A DNA stretch of 64,000 nucleotides from JABWBD01 sp040768665 (GCA_040768665.1 JAXGMN010000028.1:1-64000); one strand, 5' to 3'. Positions 26,953 through 35,978 are shown, counted from the stretch's first letter. Made by a program: numbers and translations. The notes: generated by a model from the sequence alone, not told the origin.

Positions 26953-27735
26953 ATGAACTGCATGCGACAAATTGCTCTGGTCGGGCTCATGTTGGGAGTC
27001 GTTGCAGGAGAATGCGGGCTGGCACTTTCCCAGCAGGCGGACTCGGCGACTCCTCAGTCGGGTGCTCTCCAGTCGCAGAGCGGCCCCCCGCAGGCGGCGG
27101 TGAGTCCGCCGAGTCAGACTGCTCCGGCGACGCCGCCCAGTTCCTTTGTGCCGTCACCACCGACGCCGGGCGGCCCCGCTCCTGCATGGTCGCCCTTGCC
27201 CCGGCCCACGCCGCTAAACAGTGCTGGAGGTGGGAGCAGTCCGGCAGGCGGCTATGGAGCGATGTCATCCGGTCTGGCTCCGCCGCTGCCGTCGCAGCCC
27301 GCGCCCGCGCAGGCCACGACGGCCGGGCTGACTTATGTGAACCCGTTCGCCAGCGCCCAGGGCCCGATCGCCCGGCAGACGGTGCCCACGATTTCGGCCG
27401 CCCTGCCCACGGCGCCGACAGTGTTGTCGGAGAAACCGTTTTCCAGCTACCAAACTCCTTCTCCGGTGAGTCCGTACCTGAACCTTTATCGCTCGACGAA
27501 CCTTGCCGGCGTCAACGATTACTACACCCTCGTGCGTCCAATGCTGGAGCAGCAGAGCTACAACCAGCAGATTCAGCGCCAGCTCCAGAGCCTTCAGAAG
27601 GCGACCCAATCGCAGTCCCAGTCGCTCTATCAGCTCGATCAGCGGACGGACTATCTTTATGGGCTGCCGTCGGGCGGAGCGCACATGAATTTCCAGAGCT
27701 GGTACCCCGGATTCCAGCCGGCGGGGAGTCGGTGA
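26953..27735 (+). CDS. Secreted Pro/Gln/Ser-rich protein
   Basis: This 260-residue protein starts at MNCMRQIALVGLMLGVVAG, a signal peptide ending near LALSQQ. Residues 25-130 are low-complexity Pro, Ser, Ala and Gly. The last 80 residues form a helical Gln/Ser-rich segment (NQQIQRQLQSLQKATQSQSQ), probably a coiled coil. No known domain is recognised. It follows the export lipoprotein on the same strand (155 bp), so a structural role in the envelope polysaccharide machinery is possible but unproven. Confidence 0.65.
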   Translation: MNCMRQIALVGLMLGVVAGECGLALSQQADSATPQSGALQSQSGPPQAAVSPPSQTAPATPPSSFVPSPPTPGGPAPAWSPLPRPTPLNSAGGGSSPAGGYGAMSSGLAPPLPSQPAPAQATTAGLTYVNPFASAQGPIARQTVPTISAALPTAPTVLSEKPFSSYQTPSPVSPYLNLYRSTNLAGVNDYYTLVRPMLEQQSYNQQIQRQLQSLQKATQSQSQSLYQLDQRTDYLYGLPSGGAHMNFQSWYPGFQPAGSR

Positions 27736-27840
27736 AGCTTGGGGGTGGCGCATTGAGCTCCCTATCAGCCCGGCTGCTCGGAAGCACCCCGGGCCGATGG
27801 CAATCGTGAGGAGATGCGATCATCTGCCAAACGCCTTAAA

Positions 27841-27937
27841 GGCCCTGACAAAACGGGGACTGGCTCCGAGCCAAACACTCGTAAAACACGGAGAATAGGC
27901 GTCTTTGCGAGGTGCCTGTCCCCGTTTTGTCAGGGCC
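27841..27937. repeat. Palindromic element, GGGGAC-type, copy 2
   Basis: The 97-bp element has perfect 20-bp arms (GGCCCTGACAAAACGGGGAC and its complement). Inside lie the family words GGCTCCGAGCC and GCGAGGTGCCTGTCCCC. It lies between two convergent genes, where it could terminate both. The outer ten bases of the arms are specific to this copy yet still self-complementary. Confidence 0.75.
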
Positions 27938-27939
27938 TC

Positions 27940-28311
27940 TTACTGCTGCTCCCCCGCGTTCCCTCGCGGCTGAAACAGCCAGCCAATGCATGTTCCGAGA
28001 GCCAGGCCGACGAGGTTCTCCGCATAGTCGAGCAGTTCCACGGTGCGATCGGGCACGAAGCCTTGAAGCGACTCGACGACGACCGCGTAGACGATCAACG
28101 TAAGAAGGACCGTCTCACGGCGGATCGGCCACCTCGCACCCAGCATAAGCAATCCAAAAACCAGAAATGCGACGAAGTGCACGCCGCGTCCGCCAGGTGG
28201 GCCGGGCGGCTCCTCCAGTCCAAGCAGCGCGCCCGGATCGGGCACTAGAAGCAGCACGGTCAGCAGAATGCCATAGACCGTGGCGGCCAGTCGCACCAGT
28301 TGCACACGCAT
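27940..28311 (-). CDS. VanZ-family membrane protein
   Basis: This 123-residue protein has four hydrophobic helices, with VHFVAFLVFGLLMLGARW, a conserved E in VVVESLQGFVPDRTVELLDYAENLVG and a final helix LALGTCIGWLF. The D-x-x-x-N pattern before the last helix is the VanZ signature. VanZ-like proteins are linked to teicoplanin resistance in Gram-positives, but in planctomycetes the role is unknown. It is flanked on both sides by GGGGAC-type palindromes. Confidence 0.82.
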   Translation of the reverse strand: MRVQLVRLAATVYGILLTVLLLVPDPGALLGLEEPPGPPGGRGVHFVAFLVFGLLMLGARWPIRRETVLLTLIVYAVVVESLQGFVPDRTVELLDYAENLVGLALGTCIGWLFQPRGNAGEQQ

Positions 28312-28336
28312 CGCGGATCGATCTCCGGGGCTGGAA

Positions 28337-28426
28337 TGATGAAAAAGGGGACTGGCTCCGCAAGACTTTGTATCTTCACTCCCGTCACCCTACAATTACT
28401 TGCGGTGCCTGTCCCCTTTTTCATCA
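28337..28426. repeat. Palindromic element, GGGGAC-type, copy 3
   Basis: The 90-bp element has perfect 16-bp arms (TGATGAAAAAGGGGAC and its complement), the left family word GGGGACTGGCTCC and the right word GCGGTGCCTGTCCCC. The intervening sequence differs from the other copies. It sits just upstream of the leftward VanZ gene. Confidence 0.75.
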
Positions 28427-28656
28427 GGCCACTCTTGGACTCTCCTGTTCGACCATTCTGATCATTCCCAGCGGTCCGGCTGCCGAAACCGAATCCCCGG
28501 CGGGCTGACCGGACCGGTATCGGCCGCAACGGGCTGTCCGATGAACTGGATGGCTGGTTTACGGCGGAGGGGATCCGGGGCCAGAAGTGCATTTTCTCCG
28601 AATCGGGGCCGCGGGCAACCCGCTTTCCACGTCTTGGCCTACGTTGAAGGCGCGGT

Positions 28657-28708
28657 GTAAACGCCACCACCGCGGTTTATCCCGGTGGGGCGATGTTTGG
28701 CAACTACA
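28657..28708. repeat. Partial, rearranged copy of the AAACGCCACCACCG repeat
   Basis: GTAAACGCCACCACCG is followed by the inverted core CCCGGTGGGGCGATGTTTGGC, matching the repeat at 12467-12551 in altered order. The 650-bp stretch 28312-28969 otherwise contains no gene I can support. Confidence 0.55.
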
Positions 28709-28969
28709 AACGCCAAGAACCCTCGCCCGCGGCCGGGGACTGGTCCATTTTTCGGCCAGTTGATGTATTTTCGTCCCAAGAACGTTGGCCGAAAACATGG
28801 ACCTGTCCCCCTCTCTTCCGCGGGCGTGAACGGTTACAGAGAAACGTACCGCGATCCCCTTCGAGGCTACTGGATTGCGGCGGGCGTCCTCGTTAAACTG
28901 GGTCGCAGCGTGGTGTGCTGCCGTCAACAACAGCTTCAATCGCGGGTCGACCGACCCGGGGAGGGCAGT

Positions 28970-30501
28970 ATGTTTGCGATGAGTCGCCGGACCTTTCTCA
29001 GGGTTTCTTCGGCCGCGCTGGCGCGCATTGGGGGTTCCGCTGGCCGCGCGCGCGACGCGCGGCGATCATCCCGGCGGCGAGCGAGCCAGACTCTACACCA
29101 TCTTCTTCCATACGGCGCCCTCTCCGGACGATACGGACGTCGTGCCGACCCCGAACGAAGAAACCGTGCGGCGACTGCAGGCCGCATGCGACGGCGTGGA
29201 ATTCGTCGTCCGAGATCTCACTCGCGGCGCCAGCCTGGAAACGGTCTTGAACGAGTTGAAGGAGGCGAAAAAACACTACGACGGGGTGCTCGTCTGCGGA
29301 TGCCCCCGGCACTACGACGTGGTGCAGCGGGCTTCCGACGATCAATGCGGCGGTGCTCAACGACTTCATGAATATCCCGTTCCCGCTTTACAAGCAAAAC
29401 CGCGTCATCGACGCCATGCTCGATCCCTGGGGGTTCTGCGCCGATGCGACCGTCACCGAGCGGATGTTTCGCGACCTGGTCGACAAGATCAAGTTGGTCC
29501 GGACGCTCAAGCGAATGAAGCGGGAGCATATCCTCACGGTTACCGACTCGCCCTACGTGAACGTCACCTATGGCGATGTCCGGAGCAACATGCCCGAGGA
29601 CTACAACGAGCAGATCCTCGGAGCGATCGACCGCACATTCGGCACCCGCGTGACCAAGATCGGCACGAAGGAGGTGGTCGAGGACAAGGACATTCAGAAC
29701 CTCTGGGGCAGCGATAGCCGCGAGGCCAACGAAATCGCCGCCCGATGGATTCGCGCCGCCGAGAAAATGATCAACACGATCGAGTCGGAGGTAGTCCGAT
29801 CGGCGAAGGTCTACCTGGCGATGAAGATGCTGATGGATAGGTACGAGGCCACGGCGATGGCCTTCCACATCCGCACCCTCGTGCCGAACCGTCGGCCGGA
29901 GGAGTACGTCACTCCGGCCCTGGCCACCTCGGAGTTCCAACTGAACAACGTCGTGGCGAAGTGCCAGTCGCACTTGAACATCGTCCTTTCGGAGATGCTC
30001 CTGCAGTACTCGTACGGCCGGCCCAGCATGCTCGGCGACTACGCGGTCGACACCTACAACAACACCTCATGCGTCCAGCATTGCGAAGGCCCCTGGAATG
30101 CGTGGGGCGACGAGCGGCGGGTACCGTACATCCTCACGGATCACCGCGAACGACCGATCCGCAAGCGGTCGCTGCCGGGCGTGAGCGCAGCCTCCTGGAT
30201 CCTCTATCCGGGCGACGAGCCGGTCACGATGTGGCAGGTCGACGTCTCCTCCGGCGAGATCCTGGTCCACACCGGCAACACCGTGCCCATGCTCTCCGGG
30301 GCCGTGAAATACGACGACCATCTGTACGAGATGATGTGACGGACCAAGATCGTGGCGTCGGTCGACGCCCGGAAGGTACAGCGCTACGTTTTCCCCGACA
30401 AGTACGGCGTTCACCGCTGTGCCACCTTCGGCGACTATCGCGAACGGCTCCGGGATCTTGCGGGACTGATCGGGTTCAACCTGGTCGAGGAAGACCGTTG
30501 A
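28970..30501 (+). pseudogene. Tat-exported L-fucose/L-arabinose isomerase-like protein with two frame breaks and an in-frame TGA
   Basis: The start at 28970 follows GGGGAGGGC. The N-terminus is a Tat signal (MSRRTFLRVSSAALA). An extra base near 29023 and another near 29336 break the frame. Reading across them gives about 510 residues: ARLYTIFFHTAPSPDD, HYDGVLVCGCPRHYDVVQRAS, FPLYKQNRVIDAMLDPWGF, and a C-terminal barrel with PWNAWGDERRVPYILTDHRE. At 30337 an in-frame TGA interrupts, but coding continues in the same frame (RTKIVASVDARKVQRYVF, then GVHRCATFGDYRERL) to the stop at 30499. The end resembles the fucose/arabinose-isomerase C-terminus. It is either a decayed gene, an error-rich stretch, or a gene whose TGA is recoded. 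Confidence 0.65.
30354..30369 (+). promoter_or_regulatory. Hairpin just downstream of the in-frame TGA (possible bacterial SECIS)
   Basis: GGCGTC pairs with GACGCC to form a 6-bp stem with a GGTC loop. The loop begins 20 bases after the TGA at 30337-30339. Bacterial SECIS elements are small stem-loops at roughly this distance with a G at the start of the loop. GC-rich coding sequence can form such hairpins by chance, so this is only a candidate. Confidence 0.2.
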
Positions 30502-30508
30502 CCGCCGG

Positions 30509-31216
30509 CTACGCTTTCGCGGCGTCGGCATAGCGGCCGGAAACCGCGTCCCAGTCGATCACGTTGAAGAAGGCCTTCACGTAGTCGGCCCGCCGGTTCT
30601 GGTATTTCAGGTAATAGGCGTGTTCCCAGACGTCGACGCCGAGGATCGGCACCAGGCCGTCGGTGATCGGGCTGTCCTGATTCGCTGTGCTGGCGATCGA
30701 GAGCTTCCGGCTCTTCGGGCAGACGCAGAGCCATGCCCAGCCGCTGCCAAACCGCTTCATGGCGGCGTCGGAAAAGCCGGTCGCGAACTGATCGAAGCCC
30801 CCGAGTTCGCTGTCGATGGCCTTGGCCAGTTCGCCCTTGGGCTGCCCCCCTCCCTTTTTGGACATGATCGTCCAGAAAAGCGAGTGATTCACGTGCCCGC
30901 CGCCGTTGTTGCGAACCGCAGTGCGGATCGACTCGGGAAGCCGGTCCAGGTGAGCGACCAATTCTTCCGGCGATTTCCCCGCCCAATCCGTTCCCGCGAC
31001 GGCTTTGTTCAGATTGGACACATAACCCGCGTGATGTTTGGTGTAATGGATCTCCATCGTCCGCGCATCGATGTGGGGCTCCAGGGCGTCGTACGCGTAC
31101 GGAAGCTGGGGCAGTTCATACGTGTCATGGCCGGCGTGAGCCTGAACCAGACGAGTCGGCAGCAGAAGGCCTGCACCCAATCCGAACGAAGCGGCAAGGA
31201 ACTCGCGGCGTTTCAT
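30509..31216 (-). CDS. Exported Fe/Mn superoxide dismutase
   Basis: This 235-residue protein has a Tat-like signal (MKRREFLAASFGLGAGLLLP). The enzyme follows: YELPQLPYAYDALEPHID, MEIHYTKHHAGYVSNLN (first His ligand), NGGGHVNHSLFWTIM (second His) and LGVDVWEHAYYLKYQNRR (Asp and His ligands). Tat export suggests the metal is loaded in the cytoplasm before export. It detoxifies superoxide in the periplasm or paryphoplasm. Convergent with the isomerase-like gene, 7 bp apart. Confidence 0.92.
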   Translation of the reverse strand: MKRREFLAASFGLGAGLLLPTRLVQAHAGHDTYELPQLPYAYDALEPHIDARTMEIHYTKHHAGYVSNLNKAVAGTDWAGKSPEELVAHLDRLPESIRTAVRNNGGGHVNHSLFWTIMSKKGGGQPKGELAKAIDSELGGFDQFATGFSDAAMKRFGSGWAWLCVCPKSRKLSIASTANQDSPITDGLVPILGVDVWEHAYYLKYQNRRADYVKAFFNVIDWDAVSGRYADAAKA

Positions 31217-31219
31217 CAA

Positions 31220-31565
31220 TCACGTCTCCTCGGTTTTTCAAAATCTTCAGGAAATTTCTTGACAAATCAGCCGCTCCGGCAGCGCCGGTCAGGACCCGCG
31301 GCTTCGACCCAATGATATATCCAGTCCTGATGCCGACGCCCGATCACAGCACCGGCAAATACCGCAAGCCGTTTTTTGACAACCATTTCTGTAATAATTG
31401 CGTTCCGCGGGACATTTGGTTATTCCAAGTCCGACCCCGCCCCCTGCCAGTCGTTTGCGCGTTTTTTTTGGCCGAAGGCCTACTGTCACCGTAGCCTGGC
31501 GGCAACGCCCCAGGTGCGCGGGCGGCGCCACGTGAGGTCTTTGGCCAACGGCCATATTCAGTGAG
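31220..31565. other. Gene-free stretch between sod and the DrmC-like remnant
   Basis: This 345-bp stretch has no supported gene. It contains a T-rich block near 31450-31462 and the words TTGGCCAACGGCCATATTCA (31541-31560). Nearly the same words recur at 62216-62233. The sod promoter is presumably in the right part next to 31217. Confidence 0.4.
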
Positions 31566-32186
31566 TCATACCGGTTTCAGTTGTTGGCTCTGGACCAGCC
31601 GCCGAAACTGCTGCTCGACTCGCCACGGGATTGTCCCGCCCCGGACCAGCAGGCCCAGTTCCATGTTGATCGTAAACGCTTGCTGGGTCAGGTTGGCCGA
31701 GGAAAGCAGCAGCCACTGACCATCAGCCACGGCACACTTGACGTGCAAAATCCCGAGCTTGTCGTGATCGGCAAATGCTCGTTTCTCCTTCGGCCAGAAG
31801 TACACCGAGGAGCAGGCTGTGACCTGCTCGCCCAATGCCTTGAGCGTGTTGTACTCGCTCTCGCCCTCGATCTTGTGCGGGGTTTCGAGGATCACGGTGA
31901 TCGCCACCCCGCGTTTCGCCGCGCGGACGAGGGCCTTGGCAACGTTCGGAATCCGATACACGGCGAAGCTGACCAAAGTAATCCGTTCCGTCGCCGAATC
32001 CAGCACTTGCAGAATCGCCTGTTCCGTGCGGCGGAAGGGGATCTCCCCCACGTCGGGCCCGGTCCAGACCAGTTCGATGCTCTGGAAGTCGCGGTGCTTC
32101 TGCTCGGCAATGGCCGCTGTTTGCAGTGCGACGGCGACCACCGCCGCATCAAGGTGGCTGGCCTCTTCCTGCCATTGGTTGAGTCC
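31566..32186 (-). pseudogene. DrmC-like phospholipase D-domain protein, 5'-truncated (DISARM remnant)
   Basis: Similarity begins at about 32186 (GLNQWQEEASHLDAAVV) without a proper start; the first usable codon is a GTG at 32141. The PLD-type HKD motif is present (HVKCAVADGQWLLLSSANLT), preceded by IELVWTGPDVGEIPFRRTEQAIL and VSFAVYRIPNVAKALVRAAK, and followed by NMELGLLVRGG. This matches the accessory PLD protein DrmC of DISARM phage defence. No drmA, drmB, drmD or drmMI gene is present in the window. The upstream end abuts a transposase fragment, which probably cut the gene. Confidence 0.7.
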
Positions 32187-32245
32187 CGGGGTCAGATCTC
32201 GTTTTTCGATTTTTTGTGAGCGCCCGTCCCGAACATAGGTCTCGA

Positions 32246-32374
32246 CGTCCGCCGTAGCCAGTCCAGCCGCTTCTCGCGGTCCGCGTCATTGCGGACGATC
32301 CACTTTCGCTCGCTGCCCCGCGACATCACATGATACAACGCCCCGGCAAATTCGACGCGTAAAGGTCTGGCCAT
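32246..32374 (-). pseudogene. RAYT (REP-associated tyrosine transposase) N-terminal fragment
   Basis: It starts MARPLRVEFAGALYHVMSRG, the standard beginning of REP-associated Y1 transposases, and continues to NDADREKRLDWLRRT, about 43 residues. It then runs into unrelated sequence ending at the DrmC-like remnant. The HUH and tyrosine motifs lie beyond the breakpoint and are lost. Confidence 0.75.
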
Positions 32375-32477
32375 GTCCGCATCCGACCAACAAGATCCTC
32401 CCATGTCGACACTCGTGTCAGACGGCGCTCTGACCCCATTCTTCCGCCAGCTTTTTCTCTGGCAGTCCCTGATTCGA

Positions 32478-34172
32478 TCAGCCCTTTCTTGTCACGCAGG
32501 ACTCGTGAACGGCCGTGGCTATGTATCTGAACCAAGGCGCGTTGGCGTCTAGTGATGAAGCACGACGATTCTCACAGTAGAATGCAATCGGCATTACGAA
32601 CCTCACGGCGTGACCTTGGACATCAAATGGCAGAGAGATGTCACCCGTCTCTGCGACGCGGTGCAGGTAGCCGGGTACATGCTCAACGAATCCAGGCAGC
32701 TCGACAGAAGAAAGGAGCGCTCCTGGAACCAAGCCTAAATCATCGTGCGTCCGAAGTAGGTCGACAAGACGGTGTCCCGGGGCATATGTATTGAGTGACT
32801 CCTGCAGCACTTCGGCGGGTGAGTACGCCATAAACGGGAGCATGTTCAGTCCGCGAAGGTCTTCGCTTGCTGCGCCCAGCCGTGGCATCCAGTGTTTCTC
32901 ATAGGAATCGAAGACCCCAAGCTCCTTAAGTGTATGTCTGTTCAGATGGAAGTTGAGCGCGAGACATACCGTTTGATAGGACCACTGCACGCAGGTGACG
33001 GACCCAATCTTCGGTTCTTCATTGGGCGGTCTGTCGATCAAGCGAACTGCAATGGCCGCAAGCTCATCAGGTGTAGTGAAGTCAGCCGGATCCAGGTACT
33101 TGTGCGACCCCGTATACAGATCCCCATTCTCAGGAAAGCGGTGCTTATTGAAAATCTCTTTCCACCGCCGAATCTCCCCCTTCAGTCCCGCCAAACGCTC
33201 CGCGTCGACGCCCGGGAATTCCGGGTGAAAGATGTGCATGATGGCAAACTTCGTGTCGCCTTCATGGAACTGCCGATCGGAGTGCCTCGGTCCCCACACG
33301 GCGACCTGCCTCGCGGTACCATCGTTGCCCGTGTACGCCGCCTCCGCGTGCCAGCCGCGCTGCTTCAGGAACTCTACGAGATGCTCCTTCTTCAACCGCT
33401 TCAGCGAACCGAGGACGTCGCCCGGATTGACACGCAGTGGTCCCGCGTTCGTCCTTTCGAGCATGTAGACAACGAAATCGCAATCCTGAGTCGACGTTGT
33501 CGGGTTCGGCGCGGTATGAACCCGGTCGCGCCCGGCAAGGTGGTATCGAACGAACGCGCCATCGACCAACGTCCGGAACGTCACCTCGCTGATGAGTGCC
33601 TCACCGCCCGCCCGAGCAACAGCACTTAACGCAAGTCTCTGGACATTCACGGTCCGTATACGTTGCTCGGGAACCATTCTCATAACCTGAACTCTTCGGA
33701 TACGCACTTCCGGGACAAGACGCCACTGGCCATCGACAAGCCGGCGTACGATCACCGTGTACCCCTGCTCAAGTGTCTCGTACACCGGCTTCGTCACCAT
33801 GTATGTCTCATCCCGTCGTTCCATAACGAACTGCCCCTCAATGACCAAGGCCGCGGATTCGGAGCGGTCCATGATCTCACGGGGATCGATCCAGCCAAGT
33901 TCGACGGTCGTCCGGTTCGGTCCGCGCGTGGTGGCGGTCCAGAAGTAGCGGGATCCGGTAAAGTGAACGAGGGATGATCGGCCCGGGCCCAGTATCAGCA
34001 ACGGCCGGAACTTTAGTGACTCTGAACGTTGCCTAGTGGAGCGCAAGCACCTGTGCACCAGCGGCAGATCCGTCCGTGAATCGGACATCGGGAACTTCGA
34101 GGCGAAGATGATACAGCACAGAGCAAACCAATACCTTCTTGTTACCACGTCGGCCGTAAGTGAGACAGTCAA
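32478..34172 (-). CDS. Large protein with YTV-like N-terminal repeats, unknown function
   Basis: The frame is open for 564 residues. Starts at residue 1 or at MSDSRTDLPLV (residue 29) are possible, and no strong signal peptide is seen. Residues 100-180 contain planctomycete YTV-like repeats (ETYMVTKPVYETLEQGYTVI, then RRVQVMRMVPEQRIRTVNVQ). The remainder (DPADFTTPDELAAIAVRLID, CVQWSYQTVCLALNFHLNRH) matches nothing I recognise. GC content is visibly lower than in the conserved genes. It lies 180 bp downstream of hsdM in the same direction and could be read from that operon. Confidence 0.5.
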   Translation of the reverse strand: MTVSLTADVVTRRYWFALCCIIFASKFPMSDSRTDLPLVHRCLRSTRQRSESLKFRPLLILGPGRSSLVHFTGSRYFWTATTRGPNRTTVELGWIDPREIMDRSESAALVIEGQFVMERRDETYMVTKPVYETLEQGYTVIVRRLVDGQWRLVPEVRIRRVQVMRMVPEQRIRTVNVQRLALSAVARAGGEALISEVTFRTLVDGAFVRYHLAGRDRVHTAPNPTTSTQDCDFVVYMLERTNAGPLRVNPGDVLGSLKRLKKEHLVEFLKQRGWHAEAAYTGNDGTARQVAVWGPRHSDRQFHEGDTKFAIMHIFHPEFPGVDAERLAGLKGEIRRWKEIFNKHRFPENGDLYTGSHKYLDPADFTTPDELAAIAVRLIDRPPNEEPKIGSVTCVQWSYQTVCLALNFHLNRHTLKELGVFDSYEKHWMPRLGAASEDLRGLNMLPFMAYSPAEVLQESLNTYAPGHRLVDLLRTHDDLGLVPGALLSSVELPGFVEHVPGYLHRVAETGDISLPFDVQGHAVRFVMPIAFYCENRRASSLDANAPWFRYIATAVHESCVTRKG

Positions 34173-34352
34173 GAATCACTTGACGGCCGTCTCCTACAAC
34201 GAGTCAAGCCCTCGGAAGGCGACTTTTTGGGCGAGGCCACATCTAGTCGAGCGTCATTACAGGTACCGAGTCCGCAGAATATCAGTGACCTCCCTTTTTC
34301 TTTTCCGCCGCGGCGAGGTCAAGGCAAACGTCATCACCTCTCTCAATTCCTT

Positions 34353-35978
34353 TTATGGCAGTGGGGGCAAATCGAGCTCTTTCAGAAACTGATTGTGCCT
34401 CGCTGTTGCCTTCCGAATCGCCTTGTCGATTGCGACCAATTCCGTGTGCGTCGACGCCAGGTCGATCTCCTCTTCCGCTTCCGCCGTGCTGACGTACCGC
34501 GAGATGTTGAGGTTATAGTCGTTCTCCTCGATCTCCTTCATCTTTACACGGCGGGCGTATCGCTCGATCCGCTTGACGGGGCGGGCTTGATACGTCTCGA
34601 TGATCCGTTTGATGTGCTCTTCGGTCAGCACGTTCTGCCGCTTCCCCTTCACGAAGTGCTCGGCCGCGTTGACAAACAGCACGTCATCCGGCTTCTTGCA
34701 TTTCTTCAGCACCAGAATGCAGACCGGAATGCCCGTCGAGTAGAAGAGGTTCGCCGGCAGCCCGATCACCGTGTCGATGTGCCCGTCCTTGAGCAGTTTG
34801 GTGCGGATGCGCTCCTCGACGCCGCCCCGGAACAGCACCCCGTGCGGCAGGATGATCGCCATCACGCCGTCGTCCTTCAGGTAGTGCAGCCCGTGCAGCA
34901 GGAACGCGAAGTCGGCCGCGCTCTTGGGGGCCACGCCGTGGGCCTTGAACCGCATGTCTTCGCCCATTGCCTCGCCCGGCTCCCAGCGATAGCTGAAGGG
35001 CGGATTGGCCACCACCGCGTCAAACGCCGGCTTCCTGGCCGGGTTTGTCTCGCGAAGCATGTCCCAGTCATTGGTCAGCGTGTCGCCGTGGTAGATCTCG
35101 AACTCCGTGTCCTTCACCCCGTGCAGCAGCATGTTCATCCGGCAAAGGTTGTAGGTCGTGATGTTCTTCTCCATCCCGACGATCCTGCCGATGGTCCCGC
35201 CCGACTTGGCCATGCGGTGCCGCACGTTCAAGAGCAGCGACCCGGACCCGCAGGCAAAGTCGAACACGGCGTTGAGCTTCTTCCGCTGGCCGGTCTTGGG
35301 TTCCTGGCTGTCGAGCGTGACGATGCCGGACAGAATGCTCGATATCTGCTGCGGCGTGTAGAACTCGCCCGCCTTTTTGCCCGACCCGGCCGCGAACTGC
35401 CCGATCAGGTACTCGTAGGCGTCGCCGAGCGTGTCGGCGCCGGTCGAGAAGAGCGCCATCCCCCGCGCGATCTCGCTGATGATCGAGCAGAGCTTGGCGT
35501 TGCGGTCTTCGTACTTGCGCCCCAGCTTGTCCGAGCCGAGGTTGATCTCCGAGAACAGCCCCTGAAAGTTGCTCGAGAACGACTCTTCCTCGATGAACTT
35601 GAATCCCTTCTGCAGCGTGTCCAGCAGCTTCCCGTCCTGCGTCTTGGCGAGGTGGACGATGTTCCCCCAGAGAAACTCCGGCTTGACGACGTAATGCACC
35701 TTGCGCCGCATCTGCTTCTCGAACGCCGCCACGTCGCGCGGGTTGTCGTCGTACCACACCGACAGTGGCGTCCTTCCGCCGTTGCTGATTGCGTTCGGGT
35801 CGGGGTAATCCGACCGCAGTTCCTTCTTCGCCGCCGCCTCGTAGTTGTCCGAGAGGTAGCGCAGGAACAGAAACGAGAGCATGTAATCGCGGAAGTCGTC
35901 CGCGTTCATCGCCCCGCGCAGCGTGTCGGCGATGTTCCAGAGCGTCTTGCCGAGTTGTTTCTGGTCGAGGTCGGTCAT
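34353..35978 (-). CDS. hsdM: Type I restriction-modification N6-adenine methyltransferase HsdM
   Basis: This 541-residue protein has the HsdM N-terminal helical domain (LGKTLWNIADTLRGAMNADD, FRDYMLSFLFLRYLSDNYE). The SAM-binding motif is VFDFACGSGSLLLNVRHR, and the catalytic NPPF occurs in VVANPPFSYRWEPGEAMGED. The C-terminal helices would contact HsdS. Its ATG overlaps the stop of the DUF3037 gene (4 bp). HsdM modifies adenine in both half-sites specified by HsdS and protects host DNA from the HsdR motor nuclease. It is the last hsd gene of the leftward operon. Confidence 0.95.
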   Translation of the reverse strand: MTDLDQKQLGKTLWNIADTLRGAMNADDFRDYMLSFLFLRYLSDNYEAAAKKELRSDYPDPNAISNGGRTPLSVWYDDNPRDVAAFEKQMRRKVHYVVKPEFLWGNIVHLAKTQDGKLLDTLQKGFKFIEEESFSSNFQGLFSEINLGSDKLGRKYEDRNAKLCSIISEIARGMALFSTGADTLGDAYEYLIGQFAAGSGKKAGEFYTPQQISSILSGIVTLDSQEPKTGQRKKLNAVFDFACGSGSLLLNVRHRMAKSGGTIGRIVGMEKNITTYNLCRMNMLLHGVKDTEFEIYHGDTLTNDWDMLRETNPARKPAFDAVVANPPFSYRWEPGEAMGEDMRFKAHGVAPKSAADFAFLLHGLHYLKDDGVMAIILPHGVLFRGGVEERIRTKLLKDGHIDTVIGLPANLFYSTGIPVCILVLKKCKKPDDVLFVNAAEHFVKGKRQNVLTEEHIKRIIETYQARPVKRIERYARRVKMKEIEENDYNLNISRYVSTAEAEEEIDLASTHTELVAIDKAIRKATARHNQFLKELDLPPLP

